DNA of 7,799 nt. Origin: Fimbriiglobus sp. GTDB lineage: Bacteria > Planctomycetota > Planctomycetia > Gemmatales > Gemmataceae. The DNA lies in the NCBI GenBank assembly GCA_025352585.1, contig JANXTD010000073.1:1-7799 (forward strand). Reading direction: 5' to 3'. Below are positions 1 through 5,547 of the stretch, piece after piece; within the stretch, counting starts at the first letter, position 1, and each line of letters begins with the position of its first letter. A model generated the notes under the pieces. It had not been told where the DNA came from and did not search any database. It saw nothing but the letters and a program-made list of their open reading frames with translations. The translations under genes and the position numbers were made by a program.

Positions 1-58
1 CGGAGAAGACCAAGACACAAGATCTGGTTTCGTTTTCTCCGCGCCTCTGCGTCTCCGC
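1..58. repeat. Hairpin and period-8 repeat upstream of the yceH-like gene
   Basis: Bases 1-10 can pair with 32-41: seven perfect pairs (CGGAGAA with TTCTCCG), a G-T wobble and two more pairs, around a 21-base loop. The right arm runs into three 8-base units at 35-42, 43-50 and 51-58 (TTCTCCGC, GCCTCTGC, GTCTCCGC; consensus GTCTCYGC). I recall similar 'cctctgcgtctccgcg' stretches as dispersed intergenic elements in planctomycete and other environmental genomes, but cannot confirm that here. The left end may continue outside the window. It could be the 3' hairpin of an upstream gene or a dispersed repeat. No T-run follows the hairpin directly. Confidence 0.45.
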
Positions 59-106
59 GGCAAAATGCTTTCGGTATTTTTCGCGCGTCAACAGTGAGGT
101 TTCCCG

Positions 107-727
107 ATGGACGACGTGGCGAACTGGCAGCCGATCCCGCCCCACGAGCGGCGCGTGCTCGGGGTGCTCATCGAGAAGCAGAAGACCTCGAAGACGGCCG
201 ACGCCTACCCGATGACCCTCAACAGCATCGTCGTCGGGTGCAACCAGAAGTCGAACCGCGAGCCGGTCTACGACCTCGACGACGACGCGGTCGAGGAGAC
301 CCTGGACGCGCTGCAGAAGAAGGGCGTCGTCGTCAAGATGACCGGCAGCCGCGCCGACCGCTGGCGGCACCAACTCTACGAACTCTGGCGCGTCACCAAG
401 GTCGAGATGGCGGTGATGGCGGAACTCCTGCTGCGCGGGCCGCAGAGCGAGGGCGACCTGCGCGGCCGGGCCAGCCGCATGGAAGAGATCGCCGACCTCG
501 ACGAGTTGCGGGGGCTGCTCAAGACGCTGGCGGAGCGCAAGCTGGTCGTCTACGTCTCGGGGGCCGGCACCCGCGGGGCGGTCGTGACGCACGGCTTCCA
601 CGCGGCCGACGAGCTGGCGGCCGCCGCGGCCCACCGGCCCGAGGCGAGTCCGCCGGCCGGCGGGGCACTCGAGGCGCGGCTGGCGGCGCTGGAGGCGCGG
701 GTCGCGGCGCTGGAGGCGGCCCGGTGA
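107..727 (+). CDS. YceH/UPF0502 (DUF480) family winged-helix protein
   Basis: The 206-residue product matches the YceH (UPF0502, DUF480) family, usually about 215 residues, along most of its length. The N-terminal hallmark block is clear: LGVLIEK (18-24), YPMTLNS (34-40) and CNQKSNREPV (45-54), followed by a helix and a KKGVVVK wing (71-77). A second winged-helix-like half spans about 96-165, with MAELLLRGPQSEGDLR (104-119) and LLKTLAERKLVVY (137-149). The family is predicted to fold as tandem winged helices; its molecular role is not settled. The C-terminus is a Pro/Ala stretch followed by heptads (ALEARLA, ALEARVA; 187-206) that should form a short coiled coil, perhaps for dimerisation. The ATG at 107 has GAGG at 96-99, 7 bases upstream. 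The stop overlaps the GTG start of the next gene, so the two are probably co-translated. No promoter is obvious; TATTTT at 75-80 is a weak candidate -10. Confidence 0.9.
   Translation: MDDVANWQPIPPHERRVLGVLIEKQKTSKTADAYPMTLNSIVVGCNQKSNREPVYDLDDDAVEETLDALQKKGVVVKMTGSRADRWRHQLYELWRVTKVEMAVMAELLLRGPQSEGDLRGRASRMEEIADLDELRGLLKTLAERKLVVYVSGAGTRGAVVTHGFHAADELAAAAAHRPEASPPAGGALEARLAALEARVAALEAAR
665..724 (+). repeat. 21-bp tandem repeat encoding coiled-coil heptads
   Basis: Units at 665-685, 686-706 and a partial one at 707-724 encode A-L-E-A-R-[L/V]-A and are near-identical in DNA (ctSGAGGCGCGG core). They form the C-terminal coiled coil of the YceH-like protein. The last unit also contains the GGAGG (712-716) that acts as Shine-Dalgarno for the next gene. 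Confidence 0.75.
712..716 (+). promoter_or_regulatory. Shine-Dalgarno GGAGG deciding the GTG start at 724
   Basis: GGAGG ends 7 bases before GTG at 724. This, with the GTGA overlap with the upstream stop (724-727), fixes the start of the zinc-ribbon protein at 724. Longer in-frame upstream starts would run through the whole yceH-like gene. Confidence 0.75.
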
Positions 728-1593
728 CGCGCTTCCGCCGCTGCCCGTCGTGCGGGGAACTGGCCGAGGTGCCCGACGGCGCGTTCGCCTGCCCCGCCTG
801 CGGGGCCGTGGTCGCCGCGCCGGCCGAGGGCACCCGGCGGGCCGCCGTCTTGGGCGTCGAACCGCCCGCGCGGCCGTCCCACGGCGCGGCCTGGCGGGTC
901 GGCGTCCTGTTCGTGGCGGCGCTACTCGCGGCGCTGGGGTTCACGGGCCACGTCGTCTGGCGGGTACTCGCCCCGGTAGCGGTCGCGGCGCTGCCGCCGG
1001 CGGAGTCGCCGGCCCCGGCCGCGGTGGCCGCCGCGCCGCCGACGAACCGCACCTGCCCCGCCCCCAAGCCCCGGCCGTCGACGCCGCGGGTCGCCGCGCC
1101 GATCGAGTTGGAGACGCCGGACCGCGGGCCTGCCGACTGGCGGCGCGACTGGGGGCCGTCCGAACCGGCCGGGTTGCGGCTGCGCGTCAGCCTGCCGGGC
1201 GAGCGGCGGACCCGGCTCGTGGACCTGCCGGGGGGCGTGGTGGGCGTCGAGGAGTCGGGGGCGGAGGGGCCGGCGCGGTACCGCGTACTGGCGTTGCCGT
1301 CGCCGGACGTTTCGCTGACGCCCGCGACGTTGCCCAAACTGCTCGCCAGTCTGCGGCCCGACCCGATCACCGCGCCGGCGTTCGAGACGGTCGGCGCGCA
1401 GGAGTACGTCGGCTGGCGCTGCCGCGGTTACGACGGCACCGAGTGGACGGTCCTGGCGTTCGCCCGCGCCGGCAAGTTGGTCCTGCTGGTGCGGAGCCTC
1501 GACGCCGACGAGCTGGCGAAGTCGCCGGGCTTCGACGCGGCGGCCGGCTGGAAGCGCTTCGCGGGGTCGGTCGAGTTGCTGCGGGCGGACTGA
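724..1593 (+). CDS. Zinc-ribbon, single-pass membrane protein of unknown function
   Basis: The 289-residue product was not matched to a named family. Residues 7-26 form a short zinc ribbon with two CPxC pairs (C7, C10, C23, C26). One transmembrane helix lies at about 57-82 (starting WRVGVLFVAALLAALGF). A Pro/Ala-rich linker (about 83-130) joins it to a C-terminal domain of about 150 residues rich in beta-strand-like segments, ending WKRFAGSVELLRAD. Positive residues before the helix suggest a cytoplasmic zinc ribbon and an exported C-terminal domain (inference). Such ribbon-TM-domain proteins are frequent in planctomycetes; the ribbon may bind metal or a partner rather than DNA. The start is GTG, overlapping the upstream stop by 4 bases (GTGA) with an ideal GGAGG 7 bases away, so it forms an operon with the YceH-like gene. 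The same reading frame is open upstream to position 94, but that stretch is an Arg-rich shadow of the yceH-like gene. Confidence 0.8.
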   Translation: MTRFRRCPSCGELAEVPDGAFACPACGAVVAAPAEGTRRAAVLGVEPPARPSHGAAWRVGVLFVAALLAALGFTGHVVWRVLAPVAVAALPPAESPAPAAVAAAPPTNRTCPAPKPRPSTPRVAAPIELETPDRGPADWRRDWGPSEPAGLRLRVSLPGERRTRLVDLPGGVVGVEESGAEGPARYRVLALPSPDVSLTPATLPKLLASLRPDPITAPAFETVGAQEYVGWRCRGYDGTEWTVLAFARAGKLVLLVRSLDADELAKSPGFDAAAGWKRFAGSVELLRAD

Positions 1594-1616
1594 GGCGGCG
1601 TCGCCCGAATGGCCCG

Positions 1617-1644
1617 TTGCTTTTGACAGCGTCCGCGATAAACT
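1617..1644 (+). promoter_or_regulatory. Candidate promoter of the LRR gene
   Basis: TTGCTT (1617-1622), a 16-base spacer and TAAACT (1639-1644) resemble sigma-70 -35 and -10 boxes; the -10 ends 35 bases before the ATG. A consensus-like TTGACA (1623-1628) also lies here but only 10 bases from the TAAACT, too close for a standard pair. The placement in the 86-base gap between the upstream stop and the LRR start supports independent transcription. Confidence 0.4.
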
Positions 1645-1679
1645 CGGTGGCACTTCTCGTCCCGTCGGAGTGTTTCGCC

Positions 1680-3332
1680 ATGCGTCAGCGCGTCGTCGGA
1701 ATTGTCGTGGCCGCCTTGGCGCTGGCGGGGGCGGCGTCGGGGCAGGGGGAGACTTACCGCGAGGACGACGCGGCGGCGGCGGCCGTCGAGAAGGCGGGCG
1801 GGAGGCTCGACCGGGACTACCCCCAGGAGGAGCGGCCCGGCGTGTTGCCGCCCCCGGCGCGAGCGATGAACCGCGCCGAAGTGATCCGCCGGGAGGGCAA
1901 CACCAACCTGCCGGTCGTCGGCGTCCACTTCGCCTCGCCCAAGCTGACCGACGCCGGGCTGGCGGCCCTGGCGAAGCCCCTCGCCGCGCTCAAGTACCTC
2001 GGCACGGTCTCCCTCGACGGCACCGCCGTGACCGACGCCGGCCTCAAGTCGCTGGGAGTTTGCGCCGGCTTGACCGACCTCAATCTCGGGCCGGGCAAGG
2101 TGACCGGCACCGGGCTGAAGGACCTGGCGGCGCTCAAGGGCCTGAACGCGTTGAGCGTCTACGGCACGTCGCTCTCGGCGGAGGGCTTCAAGGCCGTCGG
2201 CACGCTGAAGGGCTTGAAGGTTCTGAGCCTCGGCCGGAGCAAAGTCGCGGACGCCGACCTCAAGTCGGTCGGCGAGTTGGCGAACCTGGAGGTTCTGGAC
2301 CTCTCGGAGACGACCGTCGGCGACGGCGGCCTGGCGCACCTCGGGAAGCTCGGCAAGCTGCGCCGCCTGACCCTCGACAAGACCCGCGTGACGGGCGTCG
2401 GCCTCAAGGGGCTGGGCGGCCTGTCCGCGCTGACCTCGCTGAGCGTGAGGTTCGCCGCGCTGACCGACGCCGGCCTCGGCGGGGTGCCGAAACTGCCGAC
2501 GCTCTCCGACGCGGACCTGAGCGGGAACCGGCTCCTGACCAACGCGGGCCTGACCTGCTTCGCCGGGTCGCCGGCGCTTAACTCGCTGAACCTGAGCGAC
2601 ACGCGGGTGACCTCGCCGGCGCTGGCCCACCTGGCGGACTGCCCGAACCTGGCGACGCTCACGCTGTCGCGCACCGCGGTGACCGACGCCGGACTGAAGC
2701 ACCTCGCCAAGTTGGCGAAGCTCACGTCGCTCGACCTGAACGCGACGGCCGTCGGCGACGCCGGCGTGAAGGAACTCGCGGGTCTGAAGGGGCTGACGCA
2801 CCTCGACCTGGGCACCACCAAGGTGACCGACGCGGGCCTGGCGACGCTCGCCGGGCTGACGAAGCTGACCTCGCTGAGCCTGGCGGGCACCGCCGTCACG
2901 TCGGCGGGCGCGAAGTCCCTCGCCACCTTCGCCGACCTGAGACGCCTCGACCTGGCGGGCACCAAGTTCGGCGACCCCGGCGTGGCGGTCCTCGCGGGCA
3001 GACTCACGCGGGTGCAGTCCCTCGACCTGAGCCGCACCGCCGTCGGCGAGGGGGCGGCGAAGCTGGCGGCGATGCGGAGCCTGTCCCAGCTCAACCTGAG
3101 CGGCACCCAGGTGGGCGACGCGCCGATCAAGGAGTTCCCCGCCCTCGACAAGCTGGCCACGCTGAACCTGGCGAGCACCCCGACCACGGGCAAGAGCGCC
3201 GCGGTTTTCGAGGCGATGAAGGGCCACCTGCAGACCCTCGACCTGACGAACTCGCGGATGCTGCTGGCGAAGATTCAGCAGTTGCAAGACGCGATGCCCT
3301 ACGTCGATGTGATCCCGGCGCGGCGGCGGTGA
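1680..3332 (+). CDS. Secreted leucine-rich-repeat protein (TDAGL type)
   Basis: The 550-residue product starts with a Sec signal peptide (MRQRVVGIVVAALALAGAAS), probably cut near residue 20-22. A charged, Pro-rich spacer (about 25-75) follows, then about 18 leucine-rich repeats from residue 89 to 526 plus a degenerate C-terminal cap. The repeats are 24 residues long with few exceptions (one 28, four 25, one 23) and follow VTDAGLxxLAxLxxLxxLxLxxT. The VTDAGL start and the 24-residue period resemble the cysteine-poor/GALA-like LRR class, abundant in planctomycetes. LRR solenoids usually bind proteins; the ligand here is unknown and no enzymatic domain is fused. There is no C-terminal anchor, so the protein is likely periplasmic or surface-associated. 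The chosen ATG has GGAG (1667-1670) 9 bases upstream and is the first start giving a signal peptide; the frame is open far upstream but that part is an Arg-rich shadow. Function beyond binding is not inferable. Confidence 0.88.
   Translation: MRQRVVGIVVAALALAGAASGQGETYREDDAAAAAVEKAGGRLDRDYPQEERPGVLPPPARAMNRAEVIRREGNTNLPVVGVHFASPKLTDAGLAALAKPLAALKYLGTVSLDGTAVTDAGLKSLGVCAGLTDLNLGPGKVTGTGLKDLAALKGLNALSVYGTSLSAEGFKAVGTLKGLKVLSLGRSKVADADLKSVGELANLEVLDLSETTVGDGGLAHLGKLGKLRRLTLDKTRVTGVGLKGLGGLSALTSLSVRFAALTDAGLGGVPKLPTLSDADLSGNRLLTNAGLTCFAGSPALNSLNLSDTRVTSPALAHLADCPNLATLTLSRTAVTDAGLKHLAKLAKLTSLDLNATAVGDAGVKELAGLKGLTHLDLGTTKVTDAGLATLAGLTKLTSLSLAGTAVTSAGAKSLATFADLRRLDLAGTKFGDPGVAVLAGRLTRVQSLDLSRTAVGEGAAKLAAMRSLSQLNLSGTQVGDAPIKEFPALDKLATLNLASTPTTGKSAAVFEAMKGHLQTLDLTNSRMLLAKIQQLQDAMPYVDVIPARRR
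1944..3257 (+). repeat. Array of about 18 LRR units, 72-bp period
   Basis: The coding DNA repeats roughly every 72 bases, marked by variants of 'gtgaccgacgccggcctcaa' (encoding VTDAGLK), for example near 2028, 2676 and 2823. Copies are diverged but share the framework, consistent with growth by in-frame duplication. Units of 69, 75 and 84 bases interrupt the regular period without breaking the frame. Confidence 0.8.
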
Positions 3333-3359
3333 GGCCGTCGCCCGAACGGACTGGCGGCC
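3333..3359. terminator. Weak hairpin between convergent genes
   Basis: GGCCG at 3333-3337 can pair with CGGCC at 3355-3359, extended inward by two wobbles and one C-G pair, immediately after the LRR stop and before the stop of the opposing gene at 3369. There is no T-run. It might serve as a terminator for either strand, but GC-rich sequence makes such short stems common by chance. Confidence 0.25.
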
Positions 3360-3368
3360 GGCGTGACG

Positions 3369-3635
3369 TTAGTGGCTGCCGTTAACTTGGTCCGGCCCCG
3401 ACCCCGCCGTCACGGGCGGCAACACTTCGACGCGGACGATGTGGAGGAGGGCGATGTGGTCCACGCGCTCGACGACCCCGTCCGGGCTGACCCCGCGGCC
3501 GACATCGACCCGGCCGCGCGACACGATGACCTGTTCCGGGTGGCTGACGTCGTAGGTCTTGCCGTCGGTGAGGAAAAGCCTCAGCGGCCCGAACGGCCGC
3601 ACCCGAAGGAGTTCGACGAGTTCTTCGGGGCGCAT
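3369..3635 (-). CDS. Small conserved hypothetical protein (planctomycete type, 88 aa)
   Basis: The product is 88 residues and begins MRPEELVELLRVRPFGPLRL. The body has the segments LFLTDGKTYDVSHPE (20-34), a VIVSRG strand and VERVDHIALLHIVRVEVL (55-72). I recognise this pattern (short helix, 'RPFxPLRLxLTDGxTYDVxHPE', then an I/V-rich strand ending in 'HIxxIE') from many small planctomycete proteins annotated only as hypothetical. The function is unknown; no membrane segment, signal peptide or metal motif is visible. The last 15 or so residues (PPVTAGSGPDQVNGSH) look disordered. The start at 3635 is supported by GAGG (complement of 3643-3646) 7 bases upstream and by a -10-like TAGAAT further up. 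The frame is open to 3869 on this strand, but that extension lies inside the opposing protease gene. The gene is convergent with the LRR gene and divergent from the protease gene. Confidence 0.75.
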   Translation of the reverse strand: MRPEELVELLRVRPFGPLRLFLTDGKTYDVSHPEQVIVSRGRVDVGRGVSPDGVVERVDHIALLHIVRVEVLPPVTAGSGPDQVNGSH

Positions 3636-3675
3636 GACAAAGCCTCGGGTGGTCAGCGGAGCGGCCGACGCCGAC

Positions 3676-3681
3676 ATTCTA
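3676..3681 (-). promoter_or_regulatory. Candidate -10 box (TAGAAT) of the 88-aa gene
   Basis: On the minus strand TAGAATG is read from 3681 to 3675, 40 bases before the ATG at 3635. No convincing -35 hexamer is seen 17 bases further up. The same TAGAATG occurs on the plus strand before the gene at 5058. Confidence 0.45.
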
Positions 3682-3710
3682 GGCCGTCGCGGAATCCCGC
3701 GCCGTTTTGC

Positions 3711-3740
3711 TTGTGCCGGTGGGCCGCCCGCGGTTACGAT
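3711..3740 (+). promoter_or_regulatory. Candidate promoter of the protease gene
   Basis: TTGTGC (3711-3716), an 18-base spacer and TACGAT (3735-3740) give a plausible sigma-70-like promoter 31 bases before the ATG at 3772. Together with the minus-strand TAGAAT at 3681-3676 it makes the 136-base gap a divergent promoter region with the two -10 boxes about 53 bases apart. Confidence 0.45.
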
Positions 3741-3771
3741 GGCCGCACGCGCTTCGCGCCCTGGAGACGAC

Positions 3772-4986
3772 ATGGCCTCGTTCGAGATCGGCTGCCCCGC
3801 CTGCCGGGCGCGCTTCGACTGCCCCGCCGACCGCGCCGGCAAGCCGGTCCGCTGCGGCAGTTGCGCCAACGTGTTCGCCGCCCCCGCCCCGCCCGCGCCC
3901 GCCCTGCCGGTCGCCGCGCCCGCGCGGCCGGTCTTGCGGGTCGCCGTGCCGGTCGCCGTCGCCTTGCCGGTCGCGCGGCCGGCCGCCCCGGTCGCCCGCT
4001 ACGCCCCGGACGAGCCGGCCCCGCGGCGACGCCGGCCGGCGGAAGTCGAGGAGGAGCCGCGGACCTCGCCGAAGGTCTACGTCCTCGGCGGCGTCGCCGC
4101 GCTGGTGCTTTTGGGGCTGTTCGCGGTCGCCGCCGTCGCCCTCAAGCGCGGGGGCGACAGCCCGTCCGCGCCGGTGGCGGCGAAAGCCGAGTCGCCTGCG
4201 CAGCCGTTGAGCGCCACGCCCGACGCGCCGGCGGCTCCGGCGGCGGCGGGGCCGCTCGCGCCGGTCGACGCGTCGGCGCTGGCGAAGGTCGCGCCGACGC
4301 TGCCCGCCGACACGCCGGCGCGGGCGATCCAGCGGGTCAAAGGGTCGACGACGTACATCCGCACGCAGAACCGCACCAGCGTGGCGTCGGGCAGCGGCTT
4401 CTTCGCCGGGCCGGCTGGGTACGTCGTCACCAACGCCCACGTTTTAGGCTTCGGCCCCAAGGACGTGAAGCCGCCCAGCCGCGTCGAGGTCGTCGTCCAC
4501 AGCGGCGAGGGCGACCAGAAGACCTACAACGCCCGCGTCGTGGGGGTCAGTGTCGAGGACGACCTGGCCCTGATCTGGGTCAACGGCGGCGACAACGCCG
4601 GGGCCCCGCTGCCCGCGCCGCTGACCTTCGGCCGCACCGCCGACCTCGTCGAGACGCAGGAAGTCGTGATCTACGGCTTCCCGCTCGGCGAGAAGCTCGG
4701 GCTGAACATCTCCGTCAACAAGACCACCGTGTCGAGCTTGCGCAAGGAGAAGGGCGTCGTCGAGATGGTGCAGGTCGCCGACGGCATGACGCGCGGCAAC
4801 TCCGGGGGGCCGGTGGCGAACACGCGCGGCGAGGTCATCGGCGTGGTCGTGTCCGGCATTGAGGGCACGCCGATCAACTTCGCCATCCCCGGCGACAAGG
4901 CGGCGGCGTTCTTGGCGCGGCAGTTGGCCGCGGGCGGCAGCTTCGAGATGGGCAGGCTCGCGCCGCTGTGGAAGGGCCGCCGCTAA
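3772..4986 (+). CDS. Membrane-anchored trypsin-like serine protease with zinc ribbon
   Basis: The 404-residue product has four parts. Residues 8-31 form an MJ0042-type zinc ribbon (C8-x2-C11 and C28-x2-C31, ending NVF). A Pro/Ala/Val linker (about 36-98) contains repeats of PV(A)-type units. A transmembrane helix spans about 102-124 (VYVLGGVAALVLLGLFAVAA). After a second low-complexity linker comes a trypsin-like (S1C, HtrA/Deg-like) domain at about 190-390. The catalytic triad is visible: H223 in TNAHV, D264 in EDDLALIWV, S344 in GNSGGPV. All three residues are present, so it should be active. The protein ends after AAFLARQLAAGG...WKGRR with no PDZ domain, unlike DegP/HtrA. The expected topology is a cytoplasmic ribbon and periplasmic protease. 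A role in envelope protein quality control or regulated cleavage is inference. The ATG at 3772 has GGAG (3763-3766) 5 bases upstream and directly precedes the zinc ribbon; upstream in-frame sequence overlaps the divergent promoter region and looks non-coding. Confidence 0.88.
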   Translation: MASFEIGCPACRARFDCPADRAGKPVRCGSCANVFAAPAPPAPALPVAAPARPVLRVAVPVAVALPVARPAAPVARYAPDEPAPRRRRPAEVEEEPRTSPKVYVLGGVAALVLLGLFAVAAVALKRGGDSPSAPVAAKAESPAQPLSATPDAPAAPAAAGPLAPVDASALAKVAPTLPADTPARAIQRVKGSTTYIRTQNRTSVASGSGFFAGPAGYVVTNAHVLGFGPKDVKPPSRVEVVVHSGEGDQKTYNARVVGVSVEDDLALIWVNGGDNAGAPLPAPLTFGRTADLVETQEVVIYGFPLGEKLGLNISVNKTTVSSLRKEKGVVEMVQVADGMTRGNSGGPVANTRGEVIGVVVSGIEGTPINFAIPGDKAAAFLARQLAAGGSFEMGRLAPLWKGRR

Positions 4987-5010
4987 TCGCCACCCCCCGG
5001 CCGCATCTGG

Positions 5011-5016
5011 TAGAAT
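5011..5016 (+). promoter_or_regulatory. Candidate -10 box (TAGAAT) upstream of the gene at 5058
   Basis: TAGAATG lies 24 bases after the protease stop and 41 bases before the ATG at 5058. The expected -35 position overlaps the end of the protease gene region and shows no good match. It suggests the small membrane protein can be transcribed separately from the protease, although read-through is also possible. Confidence 0.4.
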
Positions 5017-5031
5017 GCCGAGAGCACCACT

Positions 5032-5056
5032 CCGAGAACGCACCCCCCGAGAACGC
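5032..5056 (+). repeat. Short direct repeat in the leader of the gene at 5058
   Basis: CCGAGAACGC occurs at 5032-5041 and 5047-5056, 15 bases apart. The second copy carries the only SD-like sequence (GAGA, 5049-5052) next to the ATG at 5058. It may be a duplicated translation leader or chance. Confidence 0.5.
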
Positions 5057-5057
5057 C

Positions 5058-5522
5058 ATGCCGGACGACGCGAAGCCGCAGACCCCGATCGACCTGACGC
5101 TCGACTTCGAGAGCTTCGCCACGACGCCGGCGACGCACCCCCCCGGCGACCCGCCCAAGCCGATCGACCTCAACTGGGACGAGCCGCAACCGCCGCCCCT
5201 GCCGAAGCCGGTGCCGACGGTCGCCCCCCGCGCGGCGGCGGTCGAGTCGCTGCCGGAGGCGGTTGTCGTGCCGGTGCCGGTCGTCGCGCCCCGCGCGAGT
5301 CGGCCGGCCCCGGCGGTCGCCCCGCCGGTCCACGCGGTGGACGCCCGCAAGGGGAAGCCGGCGGCGCGGCGCAACGTGCAGGCCGTGATGGTCGTGATGG
5401 GGCTGGCGCTCGCCACGGCGGTCGCGACGCTGGTGCTGCTCTACGCGCTGTACGTCGGCTTCAAGGCGTTCGGCACGCCCAAGCCCGCCCCGACGACCCC
5501 GGCGACCCGCCGGGCGGTGTGA
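5058..5522 (+). CDS. Small Pro-rich single-pass membrane protein, unknown function
   Basis: The 154-residue product is not recognised as a named family. It starts with an acidic region containing two similar motifs, TPIDLTLDF (9-17) and KPIDLNWDE (34-42), followed by a Pro/Ala/Val-rich linker (about 43-95). A basic stretch (ARKGKPAARR, 96-105) precedes one transmembrane helix at about 107-134 (starting NVQAVMVVMGLALATAVATL). Only about 20 residues follow it (KAFGTPKPAPTTPATRRAV). The basic residues before the helix suggest a cytoplasmic N-terminus with a tail-anchored-like arrangement; the repeated PIDL motifs could bind a partner (inference). The ATG at 5058 is chosen because sequence before it holds the -10-like TAGAAT; an in-frame GTG at 4968 would overlap the protease gene and lacks an SD. 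The SD at 5058 itself is weak. The gene lies 71 bases downstream of the protease on the same strand and is convergent with the gene ending at 5541. Confidence 0.7.
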   Translation: MPDDAKPQTPIDLTLDFESFATTPATHPPGDPPKPIDLNWDEPQPPPLPKPVPTVAPRAAAVESLPEAVVVPVPVVAPRASRPAPAVAPPVHAVDARKGKPAARRNVQAVMVVMGLALATAVATLVLLYALYVGFKAFGTPKPAPTTPATRRAV

Positions 5523-5547
5523 GTCAGCGGGTCGTCGCGCTCACCGC
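5514..5547. terminator. Candidate bidirectional terminator hairpin
   Basis: GCGGTG (5514-5519) pairs with CACCGC (5542-5547), and AGCG (5526-5529) pairs with CGCT (5538-5541) inside it. This gives a 10-pair stem with a 6-base bulge on one side and an 8-base loop. It covers the 18-base gap between two convergent stop codons. There is no T-run on either strand, so efficiency as an intrinsic terminator is doubtful. Confidence 0.35.

Noticed and set aside
94..723. In-frame N-terminal extension of the zinc-ribbon protein
   Set aside because: It is an Arg/Gly/Pro-rich frame overlapping the clearly recognisable YceH-like gene; the true start is GTG 724 with an SD at the right distance.
1623..1644. 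TTGACA (1623-1628) as -35 partner of TAAACT (1639-1644)
   Set aside because: The spacer is only 10 bases; TTGCTT at 1617-1622 with 16 bases fits better.
750..1679. Extension of the LRR frame upstream of 1680
   Set aside because: It translates to Arg/Gly-rich sequence over the zinc-ribbon gene; the ATG at 1680 has an SD and gives a signal peptide.
1944..3257. CRISPR-like or satellite array because of the 72-bp period
   Set aside because: The period is explained by 24-residue LRR units in one open frame; units are diverged and there are no unique spacers.
1428..3287. Long minus-strand open frame of 619 codons opposite the LRR gene
   Set aside because: Its periodic Gln/Arg/Val composition mirrors the LRR repeats; it is an antisense shadow produced by GC-rich codon use.
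3381..3386. GTTAAC palindrome as an operator
   Set aside because: It lies within the last codons of the 88-residue gene and is a single short palindrome.
3636..3771. Start of the 88-aa or protease genes further upstream within the gap
   Set aside because: Longer starts run through the -10-like boxes and lack SD sequences; both chosen starts have an SD at 5 to 7 bases.
3363..4862. 499-codon plus-strand frame across the 88-aa gene and the protease
   Set aside because: Arg/Gly-rich shadow in the wrong frame; the protease with a complete catalytic triad lies in another frame.
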